Positions 1 to 8,087 of a stretch of DNA of 22,528 nucleotides are shown here, piece after piece. The notes beneath the pieces are model-generated. The model was not told the origin of the DNA and made no database searches. It saw only the letters and a list, made by a program, of their open reading frames with translations. The position numbers and the translations under genes are program-made. The stretch's first letter is position 1. Each line of letters opens with the position of its first letter. Origin of the DNA: DASPXY01 sp038227745 (lineage in GTDB: Bacteria; Planctomycetota; Planctomycetia; Gemmatales; Gemmataceae). The stretch spans positions 1-22,528 of the forward strand of contig JBBRPS010000050.1 of the NCBI GenBank assembly GCA_038227745.1, read 5' to 3'.

Positions 1-65
1 CGCCGCCCCCGCGCAGCGGGATCTGGCTCAACCGCGGCTAAACGAATTGGGGTCGGGGTTCCGCG

Positions 66-1487
66 TCAATCCTGTTCGCTCGCCGCCAGCGACACGCACA
101 CGATCTCCCGGTCATTGCGGGCGTAGACGTGGCGGTTCGCGAAGGCGGGGTGCGACCAGATCACGCGGCGGCCTGGCGGGCCGGCCATCGTGTTCGTCGG
201 CTCCAAAATCTTCGCCCGACTGATCTCCTCATAGCCCTTCGGCGTCAGCTTCGCCAGGATCAACTCGCCGCGCTCGTTGAACAGCACGACGCGGTCGCCC
301 TGCGGCACCAGGAAGGCGTTGCCCCAACGCAGCGACTGGCCGACCGTCGGCTTGTGCGTCTCCCAGACCCGCGCGCCGGTGTCCTCCTTCAGGCAGCGCA
401 GCTCGCCGTAGCTGCACACGCCGTAGATGTAACCGTCCTTGATGAACGGCGTGGGCATGATGCTGTGCAGCGCGTCGGTCTGCTCCGGCTTCTCGCCGCG
501 GCCCTTGCCCCGCCACAGCACCCGCGCCGCCGGCCGCTCCCTGTCTAACTTGAGCATCAGCGAGCCATCGTAGAACGTGGTGAGGAACAGCAGGTCGCCG
601 TCCAGCCGCGGCGTCGGGATCGTGAGGCCCGCCTTCACACCGGCGCGGCCCTTGTTCCCGCTGCCGAACGGCACCGACCAGTACACCTTGCCCGTCTCGG
701 GGTCGAGAGAGTTGATCGACACGGGGTGCCAGATAATGAGCTGGCGCTTGCCGCCGATCTCGTAGATCATCGGCGGCGCGTAGCCCGGCTCGCGCGCCGA
801 TAAGGCCTGCCAGACCTCCTTGCCGCTGTCCTTGTCGAAGGCGACGGCGACGCTGCCCCGGCCGCCGACCAGGCAGATCAGGCGGTCGCCGTCGAGCAGC
901 GGGTGGGCGGCGAAGCCCCACTGCGGCACATCGACGTGGTAATCGCGCGGGAAGTTCTTCGACCACAGGACCTTGCCGGTGCCGCTGTCCAGGCACAGCA
1001 GATCGCCCATGACGCCGAGGGTGTAGACCTTGCCGCCGGCGACGACCGGAGTGGTCCGCGGCCCGCCAGGGTAGCTGACCTCGTAGGTGCAATCGTACTC
1101 GTGCTTCCAGAGAACCTCGCCGGTCGCCTCGTCCAGGCACAGCACGCGCTCCTTGCCTGCGACGGGGTCGCGGCCGAAGGCGTTCGCGGAGAACTTGACG
1201 CCGGCGGGGCGGACGAAGTCGGTGATGTACACCTTGCCGCCGGCGACGGCGGGGCCGGAATAGCCATCGCCGACCCGGGTGTGCCAGAGGATCTTGGGGC
1301 CTTTCGCGGGGAACTTCTCGACGATGCCGGTCTCGCGCCAGACGCCGTCGCGGCGCGGGCCGAGCCACTGCGGCCAGTCGTCGGCGCGGGCGGCGGAGGT
1401 TGCGAACAGGACGAGGAGGGCCAGGAGCAACAGGCGAGCCGGACGTTGCCGGGGAGAGGGGGTTGCAAACGACGGGAAAAGACGCAT
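66..1487 (-). CDS. Secreted PQQ-like beta-propeller repeat protein
   Basis: This 473-residue protein has an export signal (basic N-terminus, leucine-rich core at residues 18-30, likely cleavage after AARA). The mature part starts with DDWPQWLGP, the usual opening of planctomycete PQQ-like (pyrrolo-quinoline-quinone-like) propeller proteins. Repeats of the form 'GGKVYxxD...CLDxxTGxVLW' recur through the chain and fit the blades of an eight-bladed beta-propeller. I see no sign that it binds PQQ or has dehydrogenase activity; such proteins are usually called hypothetical and are placed in the periplasm. The ATG at 1487 is preferred over the in-frame GTG at 1493 because GGAGG lies 8 bases before the ATG but only 2 before the GTG. 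It lies 140 bases downstream of the anti-sigma gene and has its own candidate -10 box, so it may be transcribed separately. Family call is firm; function unknown. Confidence 0.88.
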   Translation of the reverse strand: MRLFPSFATPSPRQRPARLLLLALLVLFATSAARADDWPQWLGPRRDGVWRETGIVEKFPAKGPKILWHTRVGDGYSGPAVAGGKVYITDFVRPAGVKFSANAFGRDPVAGKERVLCLDEATGEVLWKHEYDCTYEVSYPGGPRTTPVVAGGKVYTLGVMGDLLCLDSGTGKVLWSKNFPRDYHVDVPQWGFAAHPLLDGDRLICLVGGRGSVAVAFDKDSGKEVWQALSAREPGYAPPMIYEIGGKRQLIIWHPVSINSLDPETGKVYWSVPFGSGNKGRAGVKAGLTIPTPRLDGDLLFLTTFYDGSLMLKLDRERPAARVLWRGKGRGEKPEQTDALHSIMPTPFIKDGYIYGVCSYGELRCLKEDTGARVWETHKPTVGQSLRWGNAFLVPQGDRVVLFNERGELILAKLTPKGYEEISRAKILEPTNTMAGPPGRRVIWSHPAFANRHVYARNDREIVCVSLAASEQD

Positions 1488-1562
1488 CAGCACAGCCTCC
1501 GGTCCATGGGAAATCCGTGCGCCACACGCGGCCCGAGGGGCGGTCGGCGCGGACGTACTCTC

Positions 1563-1568
1563 ACTATA
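1563..1568 (-). promoter_or_regulatory. Candidate -10 box (TATAGT) for the beta-propeller gene
   Basis: Read on the minus strand the bases are TATAGT, five of six matches to the sigma-70 -10 consensus, about 75 bases before the start codon. Seventeen bases further upstream is TTACCT, only a weak -35 match. The position in the spacer between anti-sigma and propeller genes is reasonable. Confidence 0.35.
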
Positions 1569-1627
1569 GACGAAGGCGCGGAGCGAGGTAATTAAAGATT
1601 CGGGAGAGGTGGCCGTGCGGCGAATTG

Positions 1628-2380
1628 CTACGTTTTGTCGCCTCCGAGTTGGAACGGGGCGCGCGAATCGCCGGTGTAGAACATCACGTACAGGAAGGAC
1701 TTGTCCTCGTCATCGCTGAATTCGGACTCGACGGTGAAGTGGCTGCCGTTGAGGAACTGCCCGACGTTCTGGAAGGTTCGTTCGAGGTCGAACCGGCGCT
1801 TCGAGAGGATATAGACGTGCGCCGTGGCCTCCCGTCGGTTCCCTTCGGCCGGCGCCACCAAGAGGATGTGGGGGACCTGGTGCCACTGCTGGAAGAGTGA
1901 CAGGTCATAAGACTTCAGCAGGCGGTAATTAAGGCGCGGCGGCGGCGTCACCTCCACGCGGAGCTCCTTGAACGCCTCGGCCACTTCCTTGGCGGTGGTC
2001 GGCCGCTGGCGGTCCGCAAGTTGACGAACGTACTCGTTGCTGATGGCGGGGAGCCGGTTGAACCAGAGCAGGTGCCCGACCCAACCGATCAGCAGCACGG
2101 CGGCCGCGGCGCCGAATCCCAGGACGGGGCGATGGCGGTACCAGGCCTTGCGCTCGGCGGTCAGGCGGGTGAGGAGGCGCTGGCGCAGGCCGTCCGGCAC
2201 CGGCACATCGCGCATGGCGCGGCCGAGGTGCTCGTCGGCGCGGCGCTCGGCGGCGGCGAGTGCGGCGCAGTCGCCGCACTCGGCGAGGTGCTGCCGCAGG
2301 GCCTCGGCCTCGCCGGCATCCAGTTCCGGCGACCCCGGGCGCGCGAACTCCATCAGCAGGTGGGCGCTTTTACAATCCAT
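1628..2380 (-). CDS. Membrane-bound zinc-finger anti-sigma factor
   Basis: This 250-residue protein has the three-part layout of a membrane anti-sigma factor. A cytoplasmic N-terminus carries the zinc-finger motif H31-x3-C35-x2-C38 (zf-HC2/ZAS type). A single membrane segment lies at about residues 86-107. About 140 residues follow outside the membrane and resemble no domain I recognise. By analogy it should hold the ECF sigma factor encoded just upstream inactive until an envelope signal arrives. Its ATG lies inside the sigma gene: the overlap ATGGATTGTAA serves as start of one and stop of the other, so translation is probably coupled. A strong ribosome site (AGGAGG) sits 8 bases upstream within the sigma coding region. 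The role rests on the zinc motif, membrane segment and neighbour; the signal is unknown. Confidence 0.86.
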   Translation of the reverse strand: MDCKSAHLLMEFARPGSPELDAGEAEALRQHLAECGDCAALAAAERRADEHLGRAMRDVPVPDGLRQRLLTRLTAERKAWYRHRPVLGFGAAAAVLLIGWVGHLLWFNRLPAISNEYVRQLADRQRPTTAKEVAEAFKELRVEVTPPPRLNYRLLKSYDLSLFQQWHQVPHILLVAPAEGNRREATAHVYILSKRRFDLERTFQNVGQFLNGSHFTVESEFSDDEDKSFLYVMFYTGDSRAPFQLGGDKT

Positions 2381-2915
2381 CGCTCCCCCTCCTGGGTCCC
2401 TCGGCCAGCACCTCGGGGTTCGCCTGCAGGAGGCGGGCGCGGAGGTGGGCCTTGGCGCGGGCCAAGCGCGACATCACCGTGCCGATCGGCAGATCCATCT
2501 GTTCGGCGATGTCGCGGTAACTGAAGTCCTCGAAATAGTACAGGATCACGGGCGTTCGGAAAACCTCAGGTAGTTCGTTCAGGGTTCGCTGCAGCTGCTC
2601 CGGCTCGACTTCGGGCAGCGCGTCGGGCAGCCGCTCGGGCAGGTCGCCGACCCAGTCCAGCGAGACGTGGCGCTCCTGCTTGCTGGCGCGGACGCGGTGC
2701 AGGTAGGCGTTGCGCAGGATGCTGAACAGCCACGCCTTCGCCCGGGCGCGGTCGCGCAGCTGGCTCAGCTTTAGCTGAGCCTGGCAAAACGTCTCCTGTG
2801 TGAGATCTTCCGCGTCCACGGCCGACCCCGTGAGGCGATAGGCGTAACGGTATAGCGCGCTGTAGTGTTCCTCGACAAGCTGCTGCACGCTCCGTTGGCT
2901 GCCGGGCAAATTCAT
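2370..2915 (-). CDS. ECF-family RNA polymerase sigma factor
   Basis: This is a 181-residue extracytoplasmic-function sigma factor, a normal length for the family. Region 2 covers about residues 15-78 (HYSALYRYAYRLTGSAVDAE, then DLTQETF and a WLFSILRNAYLHRVR core-binding/-10 stretch). Region 4 covers about residues 110-162, including FSYRDIAEQMDLPIGTVMSR, the helix-turn-helix that reads the -35 element. An upstream in-frame ATG at 2939 would add eight residues, but the ATG at 2915 has GGTGGAG about 10 bases ahead and gives a conventional N-terminus, so it is preferred. The last codons overlap the anti-sigma gene by 11 bases, indicating a two-gene operon. The target promoters are unknown; the divergently transcribed lipoprotein gene is one candidate. 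I found no convincing autoregulatory GGAAC box upstream. Confidence 0.92.
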   Translation of the reverse strand: MNLPGSQRSVQQLVEEHYSALYRYAYRLTGSAVDAEDLTQETFCQAQLKLSQLRDRARAKAWLFSILRNAYLHRVRASKQERHVSLDWVGDLPERLPDALPEVEPEQLQRTLNELPEVFRTPVILYYFEDFSYRDIAEQMDLPIGTVMSRLARAKAHLRARLLQANPEVLAEGPRRGSDGL

Positions 2916-2939
2916 GGGACAAGGTCTCCACCAAGGCAT

Positions 2940-3312
2940 GAACCGGCGCGGAGGCGATTTATTCCCTGCGGTACGGAAAAAGGCCCGGAAACCGCTCGGC
3001 TTCCGTCCTGGCCGGGCCGCCGCGGCTGCCGCGGCCCGCGGCCCGGGAAACGATCTCCCCGGCCGCGGGCGACGGTGCCGTGCTTATCTTATCAAGCTCT
3101 CACACATTACGGCGTCAGGGAGGCGGACGCCAGCAGAAAACGGCCCACCGGCGCGGGTGCGCGGGAAGGGTGGCCGGGGGCGAATTGCGGCTTCGCCAAC
3201 AATTTCGGGGAATAAGCGAAAGGGTTCCGTGTCTTAGCTGGTGACGCGCCAGCCGTGGGAACTGGCGGAAGATCTCTTCTAGGTGTTCCAACTGGGAAAG
3301 GACGGGCGCACC
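2940..3312. other. Divergent intergenic region between the sigma operon and the lipoproteins
   Basis: No credible coding sequence is seen here. The first part (about 3010-3065) is extremely GC-rich with several overlapping GGCCGCGG-type palindromes. The part from about 3190 is less GC-rich and should contain the promoter of the first lipoprotein gene. A small inverted repeat, CGCCAG (3247-3252) and CTGGCG (3262-3267), flanks the GGAAC element noted separately. Confidence 0.6.
3258..3281 (+). promoter_or_regulatory. Possible ECF-type promoter (GGAAC ... TCTA)
   Basis: GGAAC at 3258-3262 is followed 15 bases later by TCTA at 3278-3281, resembling the GGAACTT/TCTGA pattern of sigma-E-type promoters, although the spacing is a little short. 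It would start transcription about 20-25 bases before the lipoprotein start at 3313. The divergent ECF sigma gene makes the match more attractive, but this is a short motif found by eye. Confidence 0.25.
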
Positions 3313-3885
3313 GTGCAAAAACTCCTGGGTCTCTTGATCCTTGGGCTGGCCTTCACCATCGGGTTCGGCACCGTTGGGTGCAGCAAGAAAGTGGAGAAGG
3401 GCGGCCAGTCGGAGGAGGAAAAGAAGGCCGCCTCAACCAAGGAGGCCGCTGAGAAGGCCAAGAAGGCCGCCGAGGAGGCCGCCGCGAAGGCCAAGCAAGC
3501 CGACGAGAATGCCAAGAAGGCCGACGAGAAGGCCAAGGCGGCTGAAGAGGCCGCCGCGAAGGCCAAGGCGGCGGCCGCGGAAGCCAAGCAGAAGCTCTTT
3601 AGCCTCCCGGCCCTCGAGGCTGCCGCGGTCGAGCCAGGCAAGAAGACAGACGTTACGATCAAGATCGACCGCGGCGAGAAGTCCGAGGACCCGGTGGAGA
3701 TCTCGTTCGACAAACTGCCCAAGGGAGTCAAAGCCGAGGGCGGCACGATCGCGAAGGGCAAATCGGACCTCACGGTCCCGCTGGACGCGGGCAAAGACGC
3801 CGAAGCCGGCGAGGCGACCGTCACGGCCAAGGGCGGCACCCAAACGTACACCCAGAAGCTCAAAATCACTCTGAAGAAGAAGTAG
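3313..3885 (+). CDS. Lipoprotein with Ala/Lys-rich coiled coil and Ig-like C-terminal domain
   Basis: This 190-residue protein starts at GTG 3313, preceded by GGGAAAGGA. A further in-frame GTG at 3283 would put ten charged residues ahead of the signal peptide and is less likely. MQKLLGLLILGLAF leads into GTVGC, a somewhat atypical lipobox with Cys23 as the lipid-bearing residue. Residues 34-95 are almost only Ala, Lys and Glu in a helical pattern, predicting a long rod or coiled coil. Residues 103-188 look like a beta-sandwich (Ig-like) domain, with a 'FDKLPKGVKA' strand turn familiar from planctomycete surface proteins. A likely role is an envelope-anchored stalk holding a small binding domain, but no function is shown. 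The lysine richness stands out from its neighbours. It is followed by a second lipoprotein with the same GCSKK sequence after the lipobox. Confidence 0.82.
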   Translation: MQKLLGLLILGLAFTIGFGTVGCSKKVEKGGQSEEEKKAASTKEAAEKAKKAAEEAAAKAKQADENAKKADEKAKAAEEAAAKAKAAAAEAKQKLFSLPALEAAAVEPGKKTDVTIKIDRGEKSEDPVEISFDKLPKGVKAEGGTIAKGKSDLTVPLDAGKDAEAGEATVTAKGGTQTYTQKLKITLKKK

Positions 3886-3949
3886 GCGCCGAGGATTTCC
3901 GGAGCGGAAGGTTCTCGACGTCGCCTCGGACCATGCCCGCACATTGCCC

Positions 3950-3975
3950 CAGGCGCGGCACTGCCGCCGCGCCTG
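3950..3975 (+). other. Hairpin between the first two lipoprotein genes
   Basis: CAGGCGCGGC (3950-3959) pairs perfectly with GCCGCGCCTG (3966-3975) around a six-base loop. No T-run follows, so it is not a standard intrinsic terminator. It could stabilise or weaken the transcript between the two lipoprotein genes. Besides this hairpin the spacer 3886-4038 shows nothing recognisable. Confidence 0.5.
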
Positions 3976-4038
3976 ACCTGGGTGTCGGGGGATGCCCAGG
4001 AATACTCGTGTGACCTCTTGTGAAAGGATGGCCGACTC

Positions 4039-4182
4039 GTGAAGAAGTTGCTCGCTTTCGCCTTGATGTTCGCGTTCGTCTGCTCGCTTAGCCTCAGCAG
4101 CGTCGGCTGCAGCAAGAAGGACGAGAAGAAGGACAGCACGCCCGCCGCGGACGCCGACAAGAAGAAGCCCGCCGCGCCCTGA
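4039..4182 (+). CDS. Small lipoprotein, 47 residues
   Basis: This short gene starts at GTG 4039, with GAAAGGA about 11 bases upstream, and ends in TGA at 4180-4182. The product begins MKKLLAFALMFAFVCSLSL, a typical signal peptide. The lipobox is SSVGC with Cys24, and the mature part is only about 24 residues, mostly Lys, Asp, Ala and Pro. Small charged lipoproteins of this form are common in Gemmataceae and have no known role. The signal sequence, the GCSKK stretch after the lipobox and a terminator directly downstream support it as a real gene despite its size. Its similarity to the N-terminus of the preceding lipoprotein suggests a shared origin or export route. Confidence 0.78.
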   Translation: MKKLLAFALMFAFVCSLSLSSVGCSKKDEKKDSTPAADADKKKPAAP

Positions 4183-4212
4183 CCCTGCCGATCCCTCTCC
4201 CGAGATAAACCC

Positions 4213-4250
4213 GAGCCGGCCGCGTCCCGCGTGGCCGGCTCGTTTTCTTT
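4213..4250 (+). terminator. Intrinsic terminator after the small lipoprotein gene
   Basis: GAGCCGGCC (4213-4221) pairs perfectly with GGCCGGCTC (4233-4241), and the stem is followed by GTTTTCTTT. It starts 30 bases after the stop codon at 4182 and probably ends the transcript of the first two lipoprotein genes. Confidence 0.85.
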
Positions 4251-4355
4251 CCCGCCGCGCGCTTGCCCCGACCCCACTCCGCCCGCTAACGTATCCCTGG
4301 CGGACGAAGAAGTCCGTTCCGCCGATTCCCCCACGCCCCGATGCGAGGCGAAGCC

Positions 4356-4553
4356 ATGACCCGAGTCCCGACCTTCTGCCTGGCGGCGCTGCTGCTCGCG
4401 CCCCTCGTAATCGGCTGCGCCGGGGAGAGCGACAAGAAAGGCATCAACAAGGACAGGGACCGCCCTGTGCCGGCCAAGCGCACCGAAGGCCATCGGGCGG
4501 GGGAGGGAGCCTCCCGGGCTGAGCGGGGCGACCCGCACCGCGGCCACGAGTAG
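4356..4553 (+). CDS. Small lipoprotein, 65 residues
   Basis: The ATG at 4356 has GAGG 7 bases upstream and is preferred over the ATG at 4341, which would add five residues before the signal. The product starts MTRVPTFCLAALLLAPLVIG followed by Cys21, a signal peptide with an acceptable lipobox (VIGC). The 44-residue mature part is strongly charged (Asp, Lys, Arg, Glu, His) and has no recognised domain; it is probably disordered. The gene lies after an intrinsic terminator, so it must have its own promoter, which I could not identify. Codon choice is GC-rich like its neighbours. It is likely a real small lipoprotein but the weakest of the three. Confidence 0.6.
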   Translation: MTRVPTFCLAALLLAPLVIGCAGESDKKGINKDRDRPVPAKRTEGHRAGEGASRAERGDPHRGHE

Positions 4554-4613
4554 CCCCCCCACATTCAGCCGCCCGCCTGATCGTCGCGCAGGTGACGCCC
4601 GGTCAGGCCGGAT

Positions 4614-4673
4614 CGCGAAACGGCAAGCCAGGCGCGCTCCGCCAGCGGAGGGCGCCTGGCTTGCCGTTTCGCG
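4614..4673. repeat. Long near-perfect palindrome (REP-like element)
   Basis: The arms 4614-4635 and 4652-4673 are perfect 22-base inverted copies. Inside them a second stem, CTCCGC (4637-4642) with GCGGAG (4645-4650), continues the pairing after a single G-G mismatch, giving about 28 base pairs with almost no loop. No T-run follows on either strand. The outer 16 bases, CGCGAAACGGCAAGCC, recur at 21628-21643, which points to a dispersed repeat family rather than a gene-specific terminator. Confidence 0.8.
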
Positions 4674-4696
4674 CTCACCGCGCGACTCTTGACGCC

Positions 4697-4744
4697 GGCC
4701 CCCTCACCCCCGGCCCCTCGCCCCCGCTTCGGGAGAGAGGGGGG
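4697..4744. repeat. CCCTCACCCCCGGCCCCTC-type palindromic repeat
   Basis: The element starts with CCCCTCACCCCCGGCCCCTC and folds back: CCCCTC (4714-4719) with GAGGGG (4737-4742), and CCCG (4723-4726) with CGGG (4730-4733). Dispersed repeats of this appearance occur between genes in many GC-rich bacteria. It has no T-run and no coding potential of its own. Confidence 0.6.
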
Positions 4745-4843
4745 AAAGCGGCCGGACGCGCCGGCCGGGCAGACTGTGCGGGTCGCGCCGCCAGGTTCCT
4801 CCCCGCCCGGCGGCGATTCAGGCGTGCGGCGCCCGTCCCGGTT

Positions 4844-4852
4844 TGCTATGCT
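4844..4852 (+). promoter_or_regulatory. Candidate extended -10 box for the winged-helix/ATPase pair
   Basis: TGC-TATGCT fits an extended -10 (TGn followed by a four-of-six match to TATAAT) and lies 30 bases before the ATG at 4882. No good -35 is present. It is the only promoter-like site near the start of this two-gene unit. Confidence 0.35.
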
Positions 4853-4881
4853 GAGAGGGCATTTTCCGGCGAGGAGACACC

Positions 4882-5729
<848 letters not shown>

Positions 5730-5733
<4 letters not shown>

Positions 5734-8003
5734 CCATCGAACCGCACCGGCCGGCCGGCTCGGCCAACGTCCCGCCGTCGGCCACGCTCGACAGCTTCTG
5801 CGACCGCGTCCGCGCCGCCAATCCGTTCCTCACCAACCGCGTGGACCGACCGCTCGACGCCGACCTCGCCGACGTGCCCGGCATTCACCAGGCCGCGTTC
5901 GACCGCATCCTTGCCCTCGGCGGCCAGGCCCACGAGGAGAACCGCGGCGTCGGCGTGGTCGTCTGGGGCGAGGCCGGCGTCGGCAAGAGCCACCTCCTCG
6001 CCCGCCTGGGGCGCTGGGCCGCACAGGGGCAAGCCTGCTCCGTCTACCTGCACAACCTCCAGGCCAGCCCGGAGCGCCTGCCGCGCTACGTCCTCAAGGC
6101 AGTCGTCAGCAGCCTCACCGCGGGGCTGCGGCCGCCGCTCAAGGACTGCCCGCTCTTCCGCCTGCTCAACGGCGCCCTCACCGCGGCGATGAACGCCGTC
6201 GGCCTGCCACGCGGCACCTGGGACCAGATCGCGGCCGCCCACGCCCGCCTCGTCGCCGACCTCGCCGCCGCCGACCCGTCCGGTGGCGTCCTGTTCGACC
6301 GCACCGCCCACCAGGTGCTGTTCCGCTTCTTCCGGGGCGCGCACCCACAGCACGGCGACGGCGAGGACATTGCCGCCCTGGCCGCCCGCTGGCTGTCGGG
6401 CGACGCCCTGGAACCGGCCGAGGCACGCCGCCTCGGCCTGCCCGCGCAGCCCGGCGCCGGCCCCGTGGCACTGGCCGACAACCAGCACGTCAAGCAGGTC
6501 CTCGTCGCGCTCACCCAGCTCGCCCGCGCCGCCGGCCGGCTGTTCCTCCTCCTCTTCGATCAGGTGGACAACCTCGACGAGAGCCAGGTCAAGGCGCTGT
6601 CGCGCTTCCTGCACGACCTGCTCGACAGCGCCGGCGACCTGCTGATCGTGACGACCGGGGTGCGGCAGACGCTACTCGGCTTCCTGCAGCGCGGCGTCAT
6701 CACGGAGACCTCGTGGGACCGCCTCGGGCAGTTCGACCTCGCTCTGGGCCGGCTGCGGCAGCCGCAGGGGCGCGAGTTGCTGGAGGAGCGGCTGCGGCGG
6801 TTCCTCGAACCGTTCCGCGGCGTGAAGGAGGTGCGCGACCGCCTCCGCGACGACCCGCTGTTCCCGCTCGGGAGCGCGTGGTTCGAGGCGCGGGTGCGCG
6901 ACCTGGCCGATTTCCGCCCGCGCGATCTGATCGGCTGGGCCTGCACGCGCTGGCAGCAGCAGCAAGAACTGCTGGTGACCGTGCCCGGCAAGGCCTGGCT
7001 GCAGCGGTGGCCGGAGGGGGGCGAGGTGTCCGTGTCGCCGCCCCCGCCCCCGGAAGACCCTGTCGCCGCGGTGGACCGCAAGGTCGAGGAAAAGCTCGCC
7101 GAGCGCCGCACCCGCTGCCGGCAGGATCCGGCCGTGCTCCCCCCGAGCGAGGACCACCTGCTCGACCTGGTCGCATCGCTGCTGCAAACCTGCTTGACCG
7201 GAGAGCGGCCGTACCGATTGGAGCAGTGTCAGCGCCTGCCGTTGCCGAAGACGGGGACGCGCCGGCCCTACGACCTGCTGCTCGAACAGCGCGTCGCCGG
7301 CGACGGCCGAACGGCGCGCCTCGGAGTGCGCTTCCTGGTGACCAGCCACGGCAACGGCGTGGCGAGCGCCCTGCGCTGGCTCCTGGAGGACCCGGCCCCG
7401 CCCGGGCGCGTCCTGCTGGTGACCGACGCCCGGCAGCCGCCGCCGCAGGGGCCGGAGGGCCGCAGGCGCTTCGACGAGCTCCAGCGGCGCGACCCCGAGC
7501 GCTTCCGCCATCTCGAAGTGACGCGCGACCAGTACATCGAGCTGGACGCCTTGCAGGAGGTCGTCCGCCTGGCGAAGGCCGGGGACCTCGAGGTCGAGCT
7601 GCCGTCCGGCCAGCGCCGGGCCGTGACCGAAGAGGAAGTCGTCGCCTCGCACCACCGCCGCGGGCGATACCTGGCCCAGCCGCTGCTGGCCGAACTGCTC
7701 GGCGGCTCCCGCGGCGACCGCCCCGCGGCGCCGGCACGCCCCGCCCCCGAATCGGCGCCGCCGTTAAACGAAAGCGGCGTCCGGCAGTTCATCATGGCGC
7801 AGGTCGCCCTGCACGGGCCGGTGTCGCTGGACGAACTGTCGCGCGGCTACGCGTTGCAGCAGGGCCGGGCGCCCGACCCGTCCGCGTGGTGGGCGCAGCT
7901 GCGCGAGATCGCCACCCGGATGGCGGGCGACGGCCTGATCCGCACAGTACACGGGGAGAACGGGCCGGTGCTGGCGCCCGCGGCCCACCCGGCGGCCCCG
8001 TGA
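5730..8003 (+). CDS. AAA/ORC-like P-loop ATPase with C-terminal winged-helix-like region
   Basis: This 757-residue cytoplasmic protein has a Walker A motif GEAGVGKS (80-87), a Walker B-like strand LFLLLFDQVDNLDE (271-284) and a sensor-1-like strand LLIVTTGVRQT (304-314). Together these resemble ORC/Cdc6- or STAND-type ATPases. Residues 393-430 could be the AAA lid. A proline-rich, charged linker (about 436-462) leads to an alpha/beta domain at about 470-620 with strands RPYDLLLEQ, ARLGVRFLVTS and RVLLVTDA. This is vaguely like a restriction-endonuclease fold, but the expected acidic/lysine catalytic set is not evident. Residues 682-745 look like a winged helix. The start overlaps the previous stop (ATGA), so the genes are translationally coupled. 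It likely uses ATP to act on DNA or a protein partner, as in defence, replication-initiation or transposition ATPases; no nuclease, methylase or helicase gene lies nearby to decide. Confidence 0.82.
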
Positions 8004-8028
8004 CGGCGTGACGAGCGGATGGTATACT
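8000..8028 (+). promoter_or_regulatory. Sigma-70-like promoter for the RsbW-PilZ gene
   Basis: The -10 box TATACT (8023-8028, five of six matches) is preceded by TG one base upstream, making it an extended -10. GTGACG (8000-8005, four of six matches to TTGACA) is 17 bases upstream. Transcription would begin near 8035, which excludes the ATG at 8019 as the start of the next gene. Confidence 0.6.
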
Positions 8029-8087
8029 TTGTCATCGGGGCCACCGCGCGGACGAAAGCCGATCGCCCGTTTCGCAGGCGCAACCGC

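Larger units (their letters stand above)
4554..4881. other. Intergenic region carrying two palindromic repeat elements
   Basis: No coding sequence is supported here. The stretch holds a 60-base near-perfect hairpin (4614-4673), a C-rich/G-rich palindromic element (about 4697-4744) and, near the end, a candidate extended -10 box (4844-4852) for the downstream gene pair. The clustering of two unrelated repeats suggests a tolerated landing site for repeated sequences. Confidence 0.7.

Noticed and set aside
1..65. Possible end of a plus-strand gene with a TAA at 39-41
   Set aside because: Only about a dozen codons are visible and no family can be judged, so it is not listed as a feature.
8019..8087. 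ATG at 8019 as start of the RsbW-PilZ protein
   Set aside because: It overlaps the extended -10 box TATACT and would lie before the predicted transcription start; 8088 has a ribosome site and starts next to the domain.
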